Shown here in pieces: positions 37,598 through 49,200 of a stretch of DNA of 64,000 nt. Source of the DNA: Synoicihabitans lomoniglobus. Lineage in GTDB: Bacteria > Verrucomicrobiota > Verrucomicrobiia > Opitutales > Opitutaceae. Made by a program: the position numbers and the translations under genes. The first letter of the stretch is position 1; the number at the start of each line of letters is the position of its first letter. Under the pieces are notes generated by a model. That model made no database searches. It was not told where the DNA came from and worked only from the letters and a program-made list of their open reading frames with translations. The stretch lies in contig NZ_CP119075.1 of assembly GCF_029023725.1 (NCBI RefSeq), positions 615,501 through 679,500 of the forward strand. Reading direction: 5' to 3'.

Positions 37598-40500
37598 TTA
37601 AGAGTCTGTCGAACGAGAGCGCCGGCTGCCAAGTCCAGGCAGCACAAAAGATGCCTCCATTTTCAACGAACCGAGGGGGGCATCCGGCGTTTGGGTGGCG
37701 TGGGTGAGGAAAGTCACTAATCGGCGGGTGAGACGATCAACGGTGCCGACGTCAAACAGGTCGGTATTGTAGAGAAAATATCCGGACAGATGATCGTCCT
37801 GTTCCCACAAATACAGGTCCAGGTCGGAACGGGCGGGCCCGTTGGTCGGTTCCCAGGCTTCGATCGACCAACCGGCGGGAGCAGCTGGCATGGGCGTGCG
37901 GTTTTGAAACACCAACATGGCTTGAAACAGCGGGGAACGAGCAGGGTCACGGGGAGGGGCCACGGTTTCGACGATTTGGGAAAACGGCAGGTCCTGATGG
38001 GCGTAGGCCGCGAGCAAAGTCTCGCGCGTCTGTCGCATGAGCGCGCTGAAGCTGGCGGCGTGACCTGGGGCGAGGCGCAGCGGCAACGGATTTACAAAAT
38101 AGCCGATCAACGGTTCCAGATCCGCCTGCTTGCGACCGGCGGTCGGGCTGCCAATCACCACTTCATCTTGCGCGGCGTGGCGGGCGAGCACCGCGGCGTA
38201 GCCTGCGAGCACCGTCATGAAGAGCGAGGCGTCATGGCGGCGACCCAGTTGGGAGATGGCGGCCGTGAGTTCGGCGTCGATGACGACTGCTTGCCGACGA
38301 CCGGTGAACGTTTGGCGGGTCGGGCGAGGACGATCCGTGGATAGCGCAAGCGGTGCGGATAGCGGTGTCATTTGCTCGCGCCAGAAGGTTTCGAGCGTGG
38401 CGCGACGGGGACCGTCCATTGACCGTCGCTGCCAGTGAGCGAAGTCGGCATATTGCACCGCAAGGGCCGGCAGCTCCTGCTCGGCGTAGGCCGCCAGCAT
38501 TTCCGCGAAGAAGTTGCGGGAAGACCAGCCGTCGAAAACAATGTGATGCACCACGATCATCAGACTGTGATCGGACTCTCCGTGTCGCACCAATCGGGCG
38601 CGCAGCAATGGCGGCTGGGCGAGATCGAACGGTGTGCCCACGAGCGTCGCGGCCAGGTCAGTCAGTGCATTGGCGCGGGTGGTGTCGGGTTGATCGGACC
38701 AGTCCAGCACAGGCAGTTTCCAATCCAGTTCTTCGACCGCCATGATGCGCTGCACCGGGTTGCCCGCTTGCTCAACGAAGGCCGTGCGCAACACTTCGTG
38801 ACGCGATGCGACGTGACGAAGCGCGGCGGCGAGCCGTTCGGGTTGAAGCGGACCGCGAATGCGTTGCGCCCCAAATTCGTTGTAGTGGACACTGCCTCCG
38901 GCCATGCGGTCGAGCAACCACAGGGATTCTTGGGCAAATGACAGTGGCGCGGTGTGGTCGGGGTGCTTCCGGGGAGAGAGCGGGGGCGGGGCGCTTGATT
39001 CCACGGCGTTGCCGTCGATCAGTTCGGCCAAACCATGAATGGTGGGGTGTTCGAAAAAGGCCGCCAGCGTGACCGGGCTGGACGTGCGGTCGCGCAATCG
39101 GGCGATGACTTGGGTCGCCAGCAAGGAATGTCCGCCCAAATCGAAAAAGTTGTCCTGAACCCCCACCGGCTCGATGCCCAGCAACTCGCTCCAAATGGTC
39201 GCCAAACGTGTTTCGGTTGCGCTGGTGGGACTCGTGAATGCGGTGGGGAGGTTGGGACGGGGATGACGTGTGGGCGGCTTTCCAGTCACGGTGGCCGCGG
39301 GAGCGGAAGCCTCCAACGGCGTAACCTGGCGGCCCTCCAATGCATGAGTGGCGATCAATACATGGGGCTCGCGTTGAGCGATCGCGATGCGCAGCACGTT
39401 TACGCCGTCGACGGGCTTGATCATCCACGATCGACGCTCGGCATACCAGGTCGCCAAGGCCGGCTGTGTGCTGAGCCGCGCAGCCATGCCCACTTCGTCC
39501 CACGTATCCCACGCCAAGCTGATGATCGGCCGATCCTCGGTGTGATGGGCCACGGCGAAGGCATCGAGAAACGCGTTGGCCGCAGCGTAGTCGGCTTGTC
39601 CGAACTCACCGAGACGGGCGGAGAGCGACGACATCAAAACCAACCCATGGGAAAGGTCGCCCCCCCAGATTTTCCACAACGCGATCGTGCCTTGCACCTT
39701 GGGCGCCAGAACTGCTGCGGAGTTCGCAGCGGTGCTGCGCAGGAGGGTGCCGCTTGAGGGCTGTCCGGCGGCATGAATGAGGCGGGTGCATTTCACGCCT
39801 CGGGCGATGAGATCATCGTGAAGCGCCGCGAGAGCCGATGTCTCGGTGACGTCGATCGCGTGATACTCCACGGTTGCGCCCTGGGCGCGAAGGGTGGCGA
39901 TTTTCGATCGGTTCGACTCGTTGAGGGGGGAGCGTCCCATCAGAACCAACGAGGCGTCGGCTTGCGCGGCCATTGATTGGGCCACGGCGAAGCCAAGGCC
40001 GCCCAGCCCCCCCGTGATCAAGGTGGGAGCTGCCGTCGGCGTGGAGATCGGCTCCGGTGCCGGCAGTGCATTGACGGCTTCGGTCCATCGTCGTCCGCCA
40101 CGCCAGAGCACGACGGCACCGCCGTCGTCAGACCTCGCTTCATCGAGCAAGGCGACAACCATTGCCGGGGTGAGGGGCGTGGACGCGATCAGATCGACGA
40201 TACGGGTATCACAACCGGAGACTTCACGTGGCAATACGCGGGCGGGTCCGAGTAACAGAGATTTTTCAGGTTGGATCGCCTGCTCCCCCGCCAAGGCCGC
40301 CAGTCCGGTCGTCACGATCAGCAAACGGCTAGCGGAAACGGGATCGCGCGCTGCGAGTTGGGCGGCCAGTGCGCGGAGATTTTCGAATCCCCCGGTGCCG
40401 CCAGCGTCGGACTCCGTGCCGCGCAAATCAATAATCCAGCGGGCGGAGCCGGGTTCTCCCACGGCCGCTCCTGCGGCCTGCAAATGGTCATGAAATGCGT

Positions 40501-43285
40501 CGCGCCACGATGCCGTGCCACCGACAATCGCCCATGCTCCGTCCGTGACGGCCGCGATGGGACGCGGTGCGCCGGTGCGTTGCCATGAGGGCAGGTGCAA
40601 CCATTCTGCCGGAGCTCGGGGCGCAGTCGAATCGCCGGATGAGGCGATGGCCGCATCGATCCAATAGACGTCACCTCCAAATGGATACGTGGGCAACGGC
40701 ACGCGGCGTCGGGTCTCTCCGGCATAAAACTGGTGCCAGTCGACCGCGCCACCGGTGCACCAGAGTTGACCCAGGGCGGGCAACAGGCTCGCCGCGGTGG
40801 CAGGCGGGGGCAGCGACGCCACGACCCGGTGCGAGTCATTCCAGTCAGCATGGCGACGGACGAGTCCCGTGGCGGTGCGCCCCGGACCTACTTCGAGGAA
40901 GACCGTGGGACCTTGGGCGAGCAACGTTTCTACTCCGTCGGAAAACCGCACGGGCTCCCGCAGTTGGCGCGCCCAATAACCGGGTGAGATGGCTTCGTCG
41001 TCGGTAATCCACGTGCCGGTGACATTGGATATCCACGGACGGGACGGACGGTGCAGCGTGATCCGCCGCAGAGCCGCTTCAAGGGCATCCGCCGCTGGCT
41101 GCATGGCGGCGGAATGGAAGGCGTGTGACGTGCGCAAACGCAAAGCCGTGACCCCTTGTGCTTGCAGCCGGGTCGCGTGGGCCTCGATTGAATCGGTTGG
41201 TCCGCTCAGCACGGTTTGATCGGGCGCGTTGACGGCGGCGATGGTGAGGCCGGCTGGTAGATTTTCCCGGATCGCCGTCTCAGCGAGATTGACCGCGAGC
41301 ATGGCGCCGGCGGGCTGCGCCTCCATCGTGCGACCGCGTAGTGCGACCAGGGACAAGGCGTCTTCGACGCTGAACACTCCGGCCAGACAAGCGGCCACCC
41401 ATTCGCCGATACTGTGCCCGAGCATGACCGTGGGCTCAACGCCCAGCGCCAACCAGCGTTGGGCCAGCGCGTGCGAAACCAGAAAGAGGGCGGGTTGCGT
41501 GATCGAAGTGCGGGTCAGGGTCGCGGCGGCTGCGGTATCGTCGGGTGAACCCAGCAACAGCGGGCGGATGTCCCGTCCGTTCAAATGGGGTTGCAATGTC
41601 ATCGCGCCGCGATCGATGACGGCTCGGAACTCCGGGTCCTGATCGTAGAGTCCCGCTGCCATGCCCGGCGTCTGCGCCCCTTGACCGGGAAATAGAAATG
41701 CCACCGATCGAGGTCGGTCGGCGTGATCGCGGGAAATCTCCTGCGCGGAGGCCACGCAGGCCCCGACGAGCGCGGCGCGGGCCGAAAAGGCCTTGCGACC
41801 CGTGGCGAGCGTAAACGCCGCATCGCGGGCATGCCCATCCAGAGGAAACGCGGGCAACGCGGAGGCCAGTTCGTCGCGGCCTTCGGCGGTGCGGGCGGAG
41901 ACGACAAATAATTGAGAGGAAACGGGCGTGTCGCGGTTGGTTGGCGAAGCGACCGACGGCGCCTCCTCCAGCACCATGTGCACGTTGGTCCCGCCGATCC
42001 CGAACGAACTCACTCCGGCGCGTCGTGTTTGGTGGGAAGGGGCGCTCCAGTCTGCCAGGTTGGTCGCGACCCGGAAAGGTGAGCGGGGGAAATCAATCTG
42101 GGGATTGGCGCGACGATAATGCAGGGTCGGAAAGAATGTGCGTTCGCGCAGTGTCAGCACGGTTTTGATGAATCCCGCGATCCCGGCCGCCGCGTCCAGA
42201 TGCCCCACATTCGTCTTCACAGCTCCCAATGCGCAAAAGCCGGTGCGTTTGGTGCCACGTCGGAACGCTTTGGTCAAAGCCGCCACTTCCAGTGGGTCGC
42301 CCAGTTTGGTGCCAGTGCCATGGGTTTCGACGTAGCCGATGTCGTCGGGGTCAACCTCGGCCACGGCCAGCGCTTCGGCAATGACCGTGGCTTGGCCGTC
42401 CAGACCGGGTGCGGTGTAGCCTACCTTGGCGGCGCCATCGTTGTTGATCGCGGAACCGCGCACGATGGCGTGAATGCTGTCACCGTCGGCGATGGCATCG
42501 CTGGCGCGCTTCAGGAGCACCGCCCCGACGCCGTTGCCTCCCACCGTGCCGGATGCGTCGGCATCGAAAGCGCGGCAATGGCCGTCGGCCGACAGGATCA
42601 TGCCTTCCTGATGCAGGTAGCCGGTGGTTTGAGGCACGCGGATTGAGACCCCGCCGGCGAGAGCCACTTCGCTTTCCCCGGAGAGTAGGCTTTGGCAAGC
42701 GAGGTGAACCGCGACGAGCGAGGTCGAACACGCGGTCTGCACAGTCAGGCCGGGACCGGTGAGGTTGAGTTTGTAGGCGACGCGGGTGGCGAGGTGATCC
42801 TTGTCATTCGCGATCATCACCTGGAATTCGCCGGCCGAAGCGATGGCGGCGGGATTGGCTGCGATTTGGTGCAGCAAGTAGGTGTTGAGTCCGGATCCGG
42901 CAAAGACTCCACACGGGCCGGTCAGCTGTGTCGGGTCATAACCGGCGTGCTCGACGGCGGTCCAAGCGGTCTCGAGAAAGGCGCGTTGTTGGATGTCCAA
43001 CAGCTCTGCTTCACGCGGAGTGTAGCCAAAGAACGCGGCATCGAACCGGCCGGGTTCCGGCAGCACGGCGTTGGCGCGCACGTAGTCGGGACGGTTGACC
43101 AGCTTGGGGTCGAGGCCGGCCGCGATGAGTTCTTCGACGGTAAAATGCGTGATGCCTTCGCGGCCCGAGCGCAACAGGTCCAAAAACGCAGCGAGGTCCG
43201 GGGCACCCGGGAAACGGCATGCCATGCCGATGACGGCAATGTCCTGATCGCGAGGGGAGCGTGTGGTGTCGGCGGCGGAACTCAT
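37598..43285 (-). CDS. Hybrid PKS-NRPS, KS-AT-KR-carrier-C
   Basis: An 1895-residue hybrid. KS spans 15-440, with Cys186 in QTACSTSL, His322 in ETHGTGT and His362 in GHLDAAAG; the usual DPQQR is DIQQR. AT spans 525-880 (GHSIGE with Ser625; HAFH at 721-724), which predicts malonyl-CoA. KR spans 905-1270 (NADPH loop GGLGGLG at 1092-1098, Tyr1233, Asn1237); it has neither the LDD of B-type nor the Trp of A-type KRs, so the alcohol configuration is open. A carrier domain with Ser1387 in DLGGHSLLA looks more like a PCP than a classical ACP. C spans 1443-1880 (HHIVFDG). No DH is present, so a beta-hydroxy acid unit is expected after Ser. It starts within the stop of the Ser-loading hybrid upstream (ATGA). 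The C-terminal basic tail GSRRSRSTDS is short. Confidence 0.95.
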   Translation of the reverse strand: MSSAADTTRSPRDQDIAVIGMACRFPGAPDLAAFLDLLRSGREGITHFTVEELIAAGLDPKLVNRPDYVRANAVLPEPGRFDAAFFGYTPREAELLDIQQRAFLETAWTAVEHAGYDPTQLTGPCGVFAGSGLNTYLLHQIAANPAAIASAGEFQVMIANDKDHLATRVAYKLNLTGPGLTVQTACSTSLVAVHLACQSLLSGESEVALAGGVSIRVPQTTGYLHQEGMILSADGHCRAFDADASGTVGGNGVGAVLLKRASDAIADGDSIHAIVRGSAINNDGAAKVGYTAPGLDGQATVIAEALAVAEVDPDDIGYVETHGTGTKLGDPLEVAALTKAFRRGTKRTGFCALGAVKTNVGHLDAAAGIAGFIKTVLTLRERTFFPTLHYRRANPQIDFPRSPFRVATNLADWSAPSHQTRRAGVSSFGIGGTNVHMVLEEAPSVASPTNRDTPVSSQLFVVSARTAEGRDELASALPAFPLDGHARDAAFTLATGRKAFSARAALVGACVASAQEISRDHADRPRSVAFLFPGQGAQTPGMAAGLYDQDPEFRAVIDRGAMTLQPHLNGRDIRPLLLGSPDDTAAAATLTRTSITQPALFLVSHALAQRWLALGVEPTVMLGHSIGEWVAACLAGVFSVEDALSLVALRGRTMEAQPAGAMLAVNLAETAIRENLPAGLTIAAVNAPDQTVLSGPTDSIEAHATRLQAQGVTALRLRTSHAFHSAAMQPAADALEAALRRITLHRPSRPWISNVTGTWITDDEAISPGYWARQLREPVRFSDGVETLLAQGPTVFLEVGPGRTATGLVRRHADWNDSHRVVASLPPPATAASLLPALGQLWCTGGAVDWHQFYAGETRRRVPLPTYPFGGDVYWIDAAIASSGDSTAPRAPAEWLHLPSWQRTGAPRPIAAVTDGAWAIVGGTASWRDAFHDHLQAAGAAVGEPGSARWIIDLRGTESDAGGTGGFENLRALAAQLAARDPVSASRLLIVTTGLAALAGEQAIQPEKSLLLGPARVLPREVSGCDTRIVDLIASTPLTPAMVVALLDEARSDDGGAVVLWRGGRRWTEAVNALPAPEPISTPTAAPTLITGGLGGLGFAVAQSMAAQADASLVLMGRSPLNESNRSKIATLRAQGATVEYHAIDVTETSALAALHDDLIARGVKCTRLIHAAGQPSSGTLLRSTAANSAAVLAPKVQGTIALWKIWGGDLSHGLVLMSSLSARLGEFGQADYAAANAFLDAFAVAHHTEDRPIISLAWDTWDEVGMAARLSTQPALATWYAERRSWMIKPVDGVNVLRIAIAQREPHVLIATHALEGRQVTPLEASAPAATVTGKPPTRHPRPNLPTAFTSPTSATETRLATIWSELLGIEPVGVQDNFFDLGGHSLLATQVIARLRDRTSSPVTLAAFFEHPTIHGLAELIDGNAVESSAPPPLSPRKHPDHTAPLSFAQESLWLLDRMAGGSVHYNEFGAQRIRGPLQPERLAAALRHVASRHEVLRTAFVEQAGNPVQRIMAVEELDWKLPVLDWSDQPDTTRANALTDLAATLVGTPFDLAQPPLLRARLVRHGESDHSLMIVVHHIVFDGWSSRNFFAEMLAAYAEQELPALAVQYADFAHWQRRSMDGPRRATLETFWREQMTPLSAPLALSTDRPRPTRQTFTGRRQAVVIDAELTAAISQLGRRHDASLFMTVLAGYAAVLARHAAQDEVVIGSPTAGRKQADLEPLIGYFVNPLPLRLAPGHAASFSALMRQTRETLLAAYAHQDLPFSQIVETVAPPRDPARSPLFQAMLVFQNRTPMPAAPAGWSIEAWEPTNGPARSDLDLYLWEQDDHLSGYFLYNTDLFDVGTVDRLTRRLVTFLTHATQTPDAPLGSLKMEASFVLPGLGSRRSRSTDS

Positions 43286-46200
43286 TCCAAAGCGCGGGCG
43301 GCGCGTCGACGCGCTCGTTGGTCTCGCAAGGGATCACGACGCGGCGCAGAAAGGCGTGAATTGGCGGGTTCAGGTGGGGAGGAATCGCCGGTCAACGCGT
43401 CGAGACGTTGGGCCAGTGAGCGGATGGTCGAGTATTGAAAAAGCTCCACGAGCTGAAGGTCGGGCGTGCCCTCCGACTGCAAGCGGGCATGCAGTCGACC
43501 GAGGTGCAGGGAGTGTCCGCCCAAATCGAAGAAATTGTCCTCCGGTCCGAAGCGGTCATGGCCCAGTAACTCGCGCCAGTGCGCGGCCAACCGTTGTTCG
43601 GAAGGTGATGCCGGACCGCCCTGGTCTCCGCGGCGTGAAATCGGTGCGGCGAATTCCGGGGTCGAGGCGGGCAACGCGCGGCGGTCGAGCTTGCCATTGG
43701 GCGAAAGCGGCAACCGCGGCAAAACCACGAAGGCAGCGGGAACCATGTAGTCGGGAAGTTTTTCCCGCAGCGCCCGCCGTAGTTCGTTGACTTCGGGTGG
43801 GTGGGCGGAATCGGTCGCGACCACGTAGGCGGTCAGGCGCGGATCGCCCGGTTGGTCTTCCCGGAGTATCACCGCCGCTTCGCGAATCGTGGTCTGGGCG
43901 GTCAGGACGGATTCGATCTCGCCGAGCTCGATGCGAAATCCCCGCAGCTTCACTTGGCCATCGATGCGTCCCAGGTAGTCGAGCGCACCGTCGGATCGCC
44001 ACCGCACCAAATCGCCCGTGCGATAAAGTCGCGCCTGCGCAGAAGTCGAAAAGGGATTCGGTATGAGTTTTTCCGCATTCAAGTCCGGGCGATTGTGATA
44101 CCCGCGCATCAGTTGCACTCCGCCGAGATGGAGTTCACCGGCTACGCCGATGGGCACCGGAGCTCCGCACGAATCCAGAACGTAAACTTGCGTGCGAGCG
44201 ACCGGGCGTCCGATGGGCACCGGGCCGGGCACCGCATCACGATGGCACGCCCAATAGGTGACGTCGACGGCCGCCTCGGTGGGGCCGTAAAGATTGTGGA
44301 GTTCCGCCGAGGAGTGGCGCGCGAAGAAACGCGGCGGTAGATCGGCTGGCATGGCTTCCCCTGAACAAATGACGCGCCGAAGCGATGCACAGTCTTCGAT
44401 GCCGGATGCTTCGGTGAACAGCTGCAGCATCGACGGCACGAAGTGCAGGGTGGTTACCCTTTCGCGCCGGATCAGGTCGACGAGATAGGCCGGGTCCTGG
44501 TGTCCTCCGGGGCGCGCTACGACCAGACGGGCGCCGGTGAGCAGGGGCCAAAAAAACTCCCACACCGAGACATCAAAACTGAAAGGGGTTTTTTGCATCA
44601 CCACGTCGTCGTGGCCCAGCGGATACTCCGCCTGCATCCACCGCAGTCGATTCACGATGGCGCGATGAGTGTTGAGCGCTCCCTTGGGCCGACCGGTTGA
44701 GCCGGAGGTGTAAATCAAATACGCCGCCCGGTCCGGGGTGAGGTCGGAGGGAAGCGCAGGGCCCGACGATTTTGCGGCGGAATCGGCGGTGGATTGGTCC
44801 AATACCAATACCTGCGCGCCCCGGGCGGTCCACGCGTCGGCCAGCGCGTTGGTGGTGAGCACGAGTTGCACCCCGGAGTCCGCGTGCATGAACGCCAGGC
44901 GTTCCTCGGGATACGAGGGGTCGAGAGGGACGTAGGCTCCCCCGGCGAGGACGGTGCCGAGCAAGGCGACGACCAGTTCGACGGAACGCTCGGCACATAC
45001 GCCGACCAACCCATCCGGGCGCACTCCGGCGGTCTGGAGGGCATGGGCGAGTCGGCCCGCTTGGGCATGCAGCTCGCGGTAGCTCAGCGTGGTGTCGCCA
45101 AACGTCAGGGCGGGGGCATTGGGGGTCCGTTCGGCTTGAGCCAACAGGAGCTCGGCCAAGGTATGTTCGCAGGAAAATTCCGGGGCGGTGTGGTTCCAAG
45201 TTTCGGTCACCAGCGTGCGCTCGGCGGCATCGAGCATCTCGAGTTGGTCGATGGTGGTTTCCGGACGAGTGACGATCGCTTCGAGCAAAGTGCGGAACCG
45301 AGTCGCGAACCGGGTGGCGGTTTCGGCGGTGAACAAGGCGGTGTTGTATTTGAGGCTGCCACCTCCACCGGCGAAAACTTCCAGCGTGAGCTCGAACTGT
45401 CCTTCCATCTGGGCCAACGGAAACTCCGCGATGGTGAGGTCGCCGCACGGGACCTCACCGGATGTCGTGATGTCGGCGCGTTCCTGGGGCTTTTGAAACA
45501 CGAAGAGATTCTGAAACAGGGCGGGGCGACGGGGATCGCGGGACAGTTTCAATTTTTCGACCAGTAACGGCAAGGGGAAGTCCGCGTGCGCGAGCGCGGC
45601 CAAGCTGGTGCGGCGGGTGGCGGCCAGCAGATCAAGGAATGTCTGCTCAGGTCGGAGCGTGGTGCGAAAAGGCACCGGGTTGACGAAGTAGCCCGCGACG
45701 CGGGTGAATCCGGGCTGACTACGACCAGCGGTGGGAGAACCCACGATGATGTCGTCCTGTCCCGTGTGACGATGCAGCCACACTTGCCAGGCGGTGAGTA
45801 GCAGATTGAACGCGGTGGTGCCCTGAGATTGGGCGAGTGCTTGCAACCGGTCGAACAGCGACGTCGGCAGGGCGAGAGGCACCGATGCACCGCGCGGGGT
45901 GAGGACGGCGGGTCGCACATGGTCGGTGGGTAATGCGAGCACCGGCAAAGGTCCCGCGAGGGTGCGTTCCCAAAAAGCCCAGGCGGCCGCCCCCTCGGCG
46001 CCGTCGAGGTAGTCGTTTTGCCACGCGACGAAATCGCCGTAGGTGGTCGTCAACGGCGCGAGCTCCGCGGGCGTTCCGTGCGAAGCTTCGGCGTAAAGGC
46101 GGGTGAACTCATCAAGCAACAGCCAGTTGGTCCAGGCGTCGGTGACGATGTGGTGAATCGTGCACAACAGCACGGCCTCATTGTCGCCAGAGTTTAGATA

Positions 46201-49200
46201 CACACTCACGCGCAGCAAGGTGTCCTGGGCGAGGTCGAACGGACGATTGTAGTCGCTGGCGACGGCCTGGGTGAGTTGATCGGCCGTCCAGCCGTCGGCA
46301 TCGATCAACTCGAAGGCGGGCGTGGCGACGGGGGCAGACTCGACGGTGGGCACGCCCTCCCGCCGGGGGAACCGGGCGCGCAGCTGGGGGTGGCGTCGGA
46401 GAAGTTGAGTGAAGATTTGTTGCAGGCGCGGCGCTTGCACGGCACCCCGCAAACGCAGGGCAAAGGCCGTGTTGTAAGCCGCACTCGCCGGATCGGTCTG
46501 GTGCAAAAACCAAAGCGCGGACTGACCTTGCGAGAGGGCGGGGTGCTCCGGGACCCGGGCTGCATCGGTCGATGTAGCTTCGATCCGCTGCGCCAAGATT
46601 GCCGCGAGTTTGCCGAGAGGAGTGTCATCCAGAAAAACCACGGCGGCGACATCAATGCCGGTGCCCTGTTGCACGGCGTGACGCAGTTCCACCGCCATGA
46701 GGGAATCCAGCCCCTGCAAGGTAAGCGCACGATCATCCGCCAGTCGGTCGGGATCGACTCGCAGAATCCGGGCGACTTCACGGCGCAGTAACGTCGGCAA
46801 CTGGGCGCGGATTTCGGCGGGATCGGTGAGTTTGGCGGACGTAGCAACCGGGACGTGGGCGGCGGCGCTCGCCGGTCGCAGGTTGTCGAGCAACGGTATG
46901 GCGGCGCCGGAGGGCAGTTGTCCGAAGAACCGGGTCCAGTTGATCGGCAAGACGGTGGCTGTCGACGTGTGCGAGGTGATGAGGCGTTCGAGCAGCGCGA
47001 ACCCCTGCCGCGGCTCGATGTTGCAGATACCTCGCGCCGCGTAACGATCGCCGACGGCGGCGCCGAGCCCTACCGACCACGGTCCCCAGGCCACCACGAG
47101 GTGCCGCCGAGCCGGTGGTTTGAACGCATCGAGCCACGCGTTGGCCGCCGCATAGTTGGCTTGGCCGGGAGTGCCGAGCACGGCGGCGGAAGAAGAAAAT
47201 GTAATCCAAAATTCCAGTTCCGCCGCGGACAACGCGGGGGCGAGCAACGACGCGGCCACGGTTTTGGCCGCAGCGACGGAGCGAAAGGATTCGGGGCTTT
47301 GGCTCGCGATGGATGCGTCCGCAATGGTCCCCGCCGCGTGGATCACGCCCCCGATCGTCGGCGTAATCGTGGCGAGTTGGGCGACGTCGTTCGGCAGGCA
47401 TAAATCGAGTGAAGGGGTGAATACGGTGATCCCGTCTTTGCGCCATTGTTCGATTTCGGCGGCGGCATCGGCCGACGGGGACCGACGGCCCACGAGAGCG
47501 AGATGGCGTGCTCCGTGATGAATCAGCCAGGCGGCGGCGAGGCGTCCCAGTCCGCCCAATCCGCCCGTAATCAAATAGGTGCGGTCGGGGGATAAAGCGA
47601 AGGAGTCACCACCATTGCCGTTGTCCCGCCATGGTTGCAGGCGCGGAACGTAACGACCGGTGGCCCGGTGAAGAATCTGGTTCTCCCGACCGGCCGCACC
47701 CAGTTCGGCGATCAGCCGGGACGGACTGAATGCTTCGGCCCCAATCAAGCGCACGGGAAGGGGGGCAAGTTCGGATTGAGCGACGCGGGCCAGGCCCCAC
47801 ACCGCTGCTGCCGCGGGATGAACGGCGGGATCTCCCGTCAGAATCCACACCGGCGTCGTCGTGGTGCTGAGTGCTTGCAAGGTGGTGAGCGTGGGGCCGA
47901 CCGTCTTGGCGGTATCGGGAGTGTCGGACGCTTCGGCTTGCACCACGACGCCAGCCCAGTTGCCCGGGGAGTAAGCGGTGGCGGCGGTAAGGTCGGCTCC
48001 CGCTTGTTCGAATGCGGCCACGAGTGCATCGGTGGAGACGGATTCCGGCGCCACGAGCAACCAGTTGCCCGATAATTTTGTGGTCGGGGTTTCAGCGTCG
48101 AGCGGTGCGGGAATGGCCTCGATGGTGTAAATCCAGTCAAGCGGCACGACCGGTTCACTTTGCTGGCGCAGCACTTGGGCGGAGGCCCGTTGTAAACGCA
48201 TTCCCGTGAGTTTGGCGACCAGGCGATTGTGAGCGTCGTGCAGGGTGAAGGAAACGTTGGCACCATCAGCGTCGACTTGTGAGGACGCGTGCAGAGTGAG
48301 TTCAGCATGACCTTCGATGGCATCGCTGACGATCTGCCAGGATGCGATACTGACCGGGAGGTATACCTCCTCGCTGGAGTCTTCCTGACCGAACGATTTA
48401 CCGGCGGCCTGAAAGCAGGCATCAATCAATGCCGGATGGAGCGAATCAGCCGCCGCAGCGCCGTGGTGTAATGCTCCGGGGAGTTGCACGACGGCAACCA
48501 CTTCGCCGACGGCCGGCCACAGAGCTCGAACGCCTTGGAAGCAGGGACCGTAGTCCAACCCCCGCGCACGGTAGTCCGCATAAAAATCCGCGGAAAGATC
48601 CCCGGTGGCAGGCGGTCGCGCTGGCATCGGTTCGTCGCCCGTGGCGTCAGGTTCGTGCGTGACTCGGCCGGTGAAATGACTGGTCCATGGCCCGCGAGAT
48701 CCGACGCGGGCAAAGATCTCCACGGCACCATCAGGCCGCAAGACACCTTGCAGAATCCAACGGGTTCGGGCCGGAATCATGAGCGCTCGACTCAAGTGGC
48801 CGTCGCGTAACCCGGGCTTTCCACTCGCGGCCCCGATGCGTCGGGCGAGCTCCAGCCACGCTGCGGCCGGGAAGACGACGTTCCCAAAAACCTTGTGATC
48901 CTGCAGCCACGCGGGTGATTGAGTCGTGAGCGCCAACTCCCAGTGCGCGTCGTCGGTGCCGGGCACCTCGATGCGACGGAGCGGGAAGTCCTCCGGCACC
49001 AGTTCTTCCGGTTCACAAGGGACGGGCAGGGGAAAGTATTGGCGTTGATAGCCGGGATCGCCGCCATGGAGGCCACGATCCGGGTCGGCGGGGGCCCGCG
49101 GGCCTTCCTCGATGACCACGTGCACATTGGTTCCACTGAAGCCAAACGCACTCAGTCCCGCCCGACGCGGACGATCATGACGGGGCCACGGCGTGAGTTT

